Below the pieces are notes generated by a model. The model searched no databases and was not told the DNA's origin. It saw only the letters and a program-made list of their open reading frames with translations. A DNA stretch of 64,000 bases, from the NCBI RefSeq assembly GCF_958979055.1, contig NC_084889.1, forward strand, positions 33,795,951 to 33,859,950, given 5' to 3'. This DNA comes from Alnus glutinosa (lineage: Eukaryota; Streptophyta; Magnoliopsida; Fagales; Betulaceae). Below, one piece after another: positions 59,135-64,000 of the stretch. The translations under genes were made by a program, and so were the position numbers. Numbering within the stretch: the stretch's first letter is position 1; every line of letters begins with the position of its first letter.

Positions 59135-59365
59135 ATGAGGGAATAAGATCATCTCCATTTCATTTAATGAAATTGATACTATCTATTTCAAATGAAAAGT
59201 TGAGATTCAAAGTTGATGCATCTAATGGGAAATTAATGTTGGCATATCTTTTAAAAATTTAAATAATGCGAAATTATGTACACCATTAAATGCATCAACT
59301 TTAAATCATAACTATAAATTAAATAGTATCAATTTCATTTAAAATGGAGATGATCATATTCTGCT
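59135..59365. mobile_element. Palindromic repeat E, copy 2
   Basis: Near-perfect inverted arms: gatcatctccatttcattta on the left with atttaaaatggagatgatca on the right; inner arms gattcaaagttgatgcatct with aatgcatcaactttaaatca. Follows repeat D as at 42 kb. Confidence 0.65.
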
Positions 59366-59505
59366 TATGAGTACATTTCATTAATAACGTCTAATCAATA
59401 TGAGAATTATTCTGATAATAAAATTTTTTAATTTTCAACCAATTTATATAAGAGTAACTTAAGAAAATATAAAAAAAAAAAATAGAAACATTTATTTTAA
59501 GTTAC

Positions 59506-59511
<6 letters not shown>

Positions 59512-59561
<50 letters not shown>
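59512..59561. repeat. (AT)n microsatellite, ~50 bp
   Basis: Perfect AT alternation. Confidence 0.9.
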
Positions 59562-61420
59562 TTGGGATGGAAGAAAAAAAAAAATTGGTATAGGAAGACT
59601 GGTTTTCACGCTGTCAGAGATAGGGTGGACGATGATTCTCTGAATTTGGGAGCCCTTGGGCATTGCTAAAAGTACCTGAAGAGTACACTTCTCATGTGAA
59701 GTCCTTTCTGAAAGTGCACAAATATCACCACGTTTCGAACTCTGATTGGCTGGCCACAAGTTCCGAGTATGGGAACTAATTTTAGATTCCGGACCCAGAA
59801 AGAGTTGCAGCCTTTTTCTGATAATGACACGTCGGTTGGTGCCAGCCTTAGCAGCGATAAGGACCTCTCAAAGTCCAAGCTCGGGGGGGCCAGAAAGAGT
59901 ACCAGTTTTTTTATTGTCACGCCGAGTTTTTCAAATATGAAATCCTCGGAAGAAATATTTGTGTATTAAAAATTGAGAACCCTTTTATAAGAATACCGTA
60001 AAAGTGATATTTTATAGCCTCCACTCAAACTTTGCTATATCAGCTAAAACCAAAGTATAAAATAGAGATGAATGAAGCCAATCCTTCACCTAATTAGCAT
60101 ATTTTCATCTTTTTCCTTCTTGGTCTAGCCGGATATGAACACCTTGGCCGTTCTCAACCACCGACGACTGCAACGCCGACCATCGGGACCCGTCGCCAAC
60201 ACCCACTAGAGGAGCACTGCCACACTGTCCCGCTCATCCACCGGGACAACGCCGACCACCACACACAGCACTTCAATTACTCCTACTACAAATAGCTTCA
60301 AAACCATTGCTAATTATGAACAAATTTCACAAAAATTCAGCGCGATGATTATCAACAACAACCTGAAGCATTGTTCAGTAGCCACCGCTGGAGCACAAAA
60401 CACCAAGAGCAAGATCTGAAAACACACTCACAGAAAGCTCAAATGGTGTCGTACCTGTCCAGGAGTGATCGGCCCAACGATCACCATTTTCGCAAGGAAA
60501 ACCAAACGAAGCCACCCAAAACTGGTTTGGCCGAATCTGGACAAGATCCGATTGGAAACTCACGCACATCGACGTGGGCTTGGTGGGTCGGGGTGCGTGG
60601 GTTCCCGACGGTGTCAGGAGATCGCTGGTGGTTGGGGTTTGGGTCGGGAGCTTGCTTCACATTGCCGGTGGTTGGGGTCGGGGTCTGTCGCTGGACAGAT
60701 CTCTCATTCTCTGTCACTGGACAGATCTCTCATCGCGGTGACTTCGTGGATTACTATCGTCTCCAATAAAATCCTCATTGGGCGGTGAATCTGTGGATTC
60801 CGACGGCGGCGTTCGGCTGGGAGAGGTGGGGTTGTATGTGGTTGGTTCGCCAGGCATAAGGTTAGAAGGAAAATAGAAATAAGAAAAGTGATAATCCGGT
60901 GTATTAGGCTATAGTATATTTAGTGTGTTTTAAATGATGTGTCAAACCCTTATTGAATGCTGTAAAACACCAGTTTTACAGATGGTCTGGATAAAATGTA
61001 TTCTTTTAAAAATTAGGATTTACCTTCAATACAGATTTACTGTAAACACCACTTTTACGGCCTTCAATAAACCACTCCACCTCTCCAGCCAAACGCAGCC
61101 GCCGGAATCCATAGAGCCACTATCGGAATATGTTGAAGGCCCTCGCCAAAGTTGCCACCGAAATTCATGGAGCTACCGGCGGTGTCTTCGTAGATGAGAG
61201 AGAGAGAGAGCCCATTTGATTTTTCCGATTTGGAAATTTTGATTTAGGTTTTTGTTGATTGGGTTTTCCTTGGATTGTTGATTGTTGTTGAGGTGAGGTT
61301 CATGGTCGATTGTAGGGTGGCTGATTTGGGTGAGTTTGGTGCTTCACCTGTTACTTAGAGATGGCCGAATGGGGTGAGAAATATTTAAATTGGTTTTCTT
61401 GTTTGGTTGGGTTGTCTGCA

Positions 61421-61462
<42 letters not shown>

Positions 61463-62340
61463 ACTTGTAACAAACAACCAAGGGCTAATGGCCAGATCTG
61501 GAGTGAGCCATTGGTAGATCATTTGTGCATTCTGAGAAAGTAGAGCCTCAGCTAGCCCCATCCCAGTTTAATTATTTAGTAGCTAAGGCAGCCACTATCA
61601 GCCTGTCGTCCTTTGGAGGGGCCTTCATTTTTTATTCATTCTTTGAGAAATGGAAGAATTAGAACAGAAAATCCCAATCATCCAAAAAAGAGTCTTCTTC
61701 TCAAGTAATTTATCGCAATCGTTCGAACTATGAGTTTCACATTTGATTATGTTATATGGATTCAAGGCGCAATCTAAATTCTTACTTGGGAACAGTTTTA
61801 TGCATGGTCTAAAGAAAAGTGTAATTTCAGTTATTTGAACTTCTTAGAGTATCATCAGTAGTAGTGAATATTGTGAAAAAGAAGAAAGAAGAAAGAGTCG
61901 GCCGCATGGTGGAGGCTGAACTCAGCCAGAGTGGTGAGGGTGGAGTCGGCTGCAGCAGTCGTCGGTGGCTGAGAACAGGTTGTGTGTTCAGATCTGGATA
62001 GACCATAAGGAAAAAGACAAAAGTGCCCCAATTTGATGATGGATTGACTGCTTTCATCCCAATTTTATTTGATGCGTTTAGCTAATGTGCAGAGTTTTAT
62101 TGGAGGCTGTAAAAATTTTACAGATGGTATGGATAGAAGTGGCTCTCTAAAAATTAATATTTATCTTTGAAATATATGATTTTTAGGTATATTCTTAATA
62201 GATATTTTGATTCTCACATTAATTATTAAAAAATACGTGCTCTAAAAAAATAAATGTCAATTTAAGAAACTGAATTAAAAGAATTTATTCCTATACAATT
62301 TAATGGAAAACTTTATCCTTATCAAATTGTGTTGAGTAAT
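59562..62340. other. Intergenic with GC-richer patches, no gene called
   Basis: GC-richer stretches at 60120-60260 and 60460-60840 give open frames of 60-130 codons in several registers, rich in Ser, Gly, Arg and Trp, with no family match or splice pattern. A (GA)n run lies at 61429-61458. A related word pair (gctgtaaaa…ttttacagatggt) occurs near 60960 and 62107 in direct orientation, hinting at a duplicated or element-bounded block. Likely decayed transposon with captured sequence. Confidence 0.3.
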
Positions 62341-62377
62341 GCTAAAAACTACACTTTTATCCATCACTATTTAACTC

Positions 62378-62565
62378 TTTTTTTTTTTTTTTTGAAGATG
62401 GATATTATTAATAAAACTGAGAAATTACAGTTGCTCAGCAAAAGCAAGATCACGGAGAAAAGATGGACACTCATCCCTCCAAACAAAATCCTGAACTATA
62501 GACAAAGCGTGCTTGGCTAGAAAATGCGCCACTTGATTAGATAGCTGAACTATTTAACTCTATTG
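62378..62565 (-). mobile_element. LINE 3' end (RNase H-like C-terminus plus poly-A)
   Basis: The minus strand reads SNQVAHFLAKHALSIVQDF then VWRDECPSFLRDLAFAEQL and a TAA, followed by a short tail and a poly-A run (plus-strand T-run at 62379-62393). This is the C-terminus of a plant LINE ORF2, where an RNase H-like domain ends. The rest is missing, so it is a very short 5'-truncated insertion with an intact reading frame. Confidence 0.7.
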
Positions 62566-62709
62566 GTGTGGTAGAGCCAATCAGCCTTTCTTAGAAAAAA
62601 AAAAAAAAAAAACTATGGGCTGACTGGCACTAATTACCATGAAACGAGTAATAAGTGGCACTGCCATGTATAAACTCAAAGTCATAGAAGGCGACCAAAA
62701 TGACAAATT

Positions 62710-62880
62710 ATTAGGAGAAATTATTGTTGCACAACTCTTGACACAACTCTAATTTTTATTTTTATTTTTTTTTTTAAAAAAAAACTAACAATTGGATTTG
62801 TTTTCTTACATATCCAATGGTTGATTTTAAAAAAAAGTTGTTAGAGTTGTAAAGAAGTTGTAAATGTATTATATCTCTAT
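62710..62880. mobile_element. Palindromic MITE-like repeat ('gttgtac' family), copy 2
   Basis: Left end attgttgcacaactcttgac and right end gttgttagagttgtaaagaa are roughly inverted; atatccaatggttgatttta and the following A-run match the copy at 8598-8790. Confidence 0.5.
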
Positions 62881-63009
62881 TACTAACGATAAAAAAAAGA
62901 GTAATGAATTCAGTTGTTTAACAAATGTTTTAATATTCTTCTTCTCTCGGTAATTATAATTTAATATGTGAACTATTTCTTCTAAATCAAAATATTTGAA
63001 TTTAAGATG

Positions 63010-63205
63010 ATTTAAAGAAATGTTATTTCTCCAACTCCTGTCCAACTATCCAACTTTCAAGTCTAACAATTTTTTTTTTTTAAAAAAATCAATCATCGAA
63101 TACATATGTCTCACATGTAGAAAAATAGATCCAATAGTTAGTTTGAAAAAAAAAAGAAAGAAAGGTGAATAAGAGTTGGATAGAATTTGGAGAAGTTATC
63201 GTGTC
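63010..63205. mobile_element. Palindromic MITE-like repeat, related type
   Basis: Left tctccaactcctgtccaact and right agagttggatagaatttgga are inverted; the centre carries caatcatcgaatac and gatccaatagttag in mirrored arms. Similar architecture to the repeat just to its left. Confidence 0.5.
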
Positions 63206-63712
63206 TCTTTTTGATATCATAGTAAGTTAATTAATATTCTAATAAAGAGTAATGTCATACACTCATCTTTTATCTCATTTAGTTGATGTGATACTGCTAA
63301 TTAATTTTTGATGTTTTTAATATTTTTTTTTTAACAATGCTGTTCAAGAACTGATTTTTTTTTTTTTTGAACAAAAACTGATTGATAATGACAAACCAAC
63401 AAAATAAAATAAATACAAAATAAAAGCATGGTTTGGAACATGCTAATTAATCTAATAAAATATGTTAAAACAAGGCCCTGAGAAAAAGTCTTCTATTGGT
63501 AGTCAGCGACAAAGCTGATGGAACTAGACATATAATTTCACGTGTTAAACTAAGTTGCTTAATTAATAATACAATTGACACTTTTAAGGTTGACAACTAA
63601 TTTAGCTGGCAGCCAGCTCAGCGTATTTCCGATTGGCTGAACATGTGGTCCACCAAAAAGGTCCTATGATTCATATCACACGCGACATTCACCGAAAGCT
63701 TAGGAAGGAAAT

Positions 63713-63722
63713 CTATAAATAG
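63713..63722 (+). promoter_or_regulatory. TATA-like motif near window end
   Basis: A clean ctataaatag at 63713-63722, preceded by moderately GC-rich sequence. No ORF follows within the remaining 280 bases, so any gene would lie beyond the window. Motif only. Confidence 0.2.
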
Positions 63723-64000
63723 AAAACATGTCAAAACAATTGAATAACCTTGTGTCATCCTCAATGGGTGGGTCCTTAAGATAGATGGTGGTTCCACCGT
63801 CGACTAAGTCTACGTGTGTACGTATGTTAACTGTCTATAAAAAAAAAAAAAAAAAAGAAGTAATTTTTAAAATTATTATTGAGCGTGTGATTGATCAAAC
63901 AATGATTTTCATCAAATGTTGATGTTAAAAGTCATCTCATTTTTATATGAATATTTGATAAACACTTAATATATATGTAATATTACTCGGCCTTTTATGG

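Noticed and set aside
60371-60788. Overlapping 78-132-codon ORFs on both strands
   Set aside because: Three frames are open at once in GC-rich DNA; composition explains them, and no motif is seen.
1-64000. CRISPR array, rRNA genes, bacterial-type operons or phage
   Set aside because: No regularly spaced repeats or matching genes; all supported genes are intron-containing plant nuclear genes.

Overview
This is nuclear DNA from a flowering plant, most likely a woody eudicot. The basis is AT-rich intergenic sequence, genes split by GT-AG introns of about 0.1-2.2 kb, plant-only protein families (type-B response regulator, CBP60, SHV3-like GDPDL, temperature-induced lipocalin, DUF1068) and many plant-style transposon relics. 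The species cannot be fixed from the sequence alone.

Layout. 1-2.5 kb: transposon relics and a GC-rich low-complexity block. 2.5-7.6 kb: a direct duplication of a small gene of unknown function (minus strand; copies at 2692-3159 and 6460-6882), with a hAT-like element between the copies. 7.6-12.3 kb: a second hAT-like element, inverted-repeat elements, an imperfect tandem repeat with a hairpin, and an orphan terminal-exon-like ORF. 12.75-16.24 kb (minus): a nine-exon GPI-anchored glycerophosphodiester phosphodiesterase-like protein, 750 aa. 17-23.3 kb: repeats. 23.54-30.17 kb (plus): the SNARE YKT6, six exons, 199 aa, with a LINE remnant in its last intron. 32.81-34.01 kb (minus): temperature-induced lipocalin, two exons, 185 aa. 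37.13-40.56 kb (plus): a DUF1068 membrane protein with a 24-bp middle exon, 172 aa. 43.10-48.59 kb (plus): a calmodulin-binding CBP60 transcription factor, seven exons, 607 aa. 50.02-55.68 kb (minus): an ARR10/ARR12-like type-B response regulator, six exons, 713 aa, including one intron that appears to use a GC donor. 56-64 kb: no convincing gene; LINE tails and MITE-like palindromes.

Exon models were built by hand. I located splice sites, checked that reading phase closes across every junction, and checked that the joined proteins read through conserved family motifs. The six recognised genes are single-copy neighbours with unrelated jobs (cell wall, membrane fusion, stress lipocalin, unknown membrane protein, calcium-linked immunity or transcription, cytokinin signalling); nothing suggests a cluster or operon-like unit.

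The most interesting material lies outside the known genes: the duplicated unknown gene, whose second copy appears frameshifted and carries a MITE the first lacks; two hAT-like elements with recognisable 8-bp target duplications, one retaining what looks like a 5' leader, an intron and the start of an ORF; a pair of palindromic repeats found side by side in the same order at two loci; and several long-inverted-repeat elements with GC-rich cores. I found no complete autonomous transposon, tRNA, rRNA or CRISPR array.
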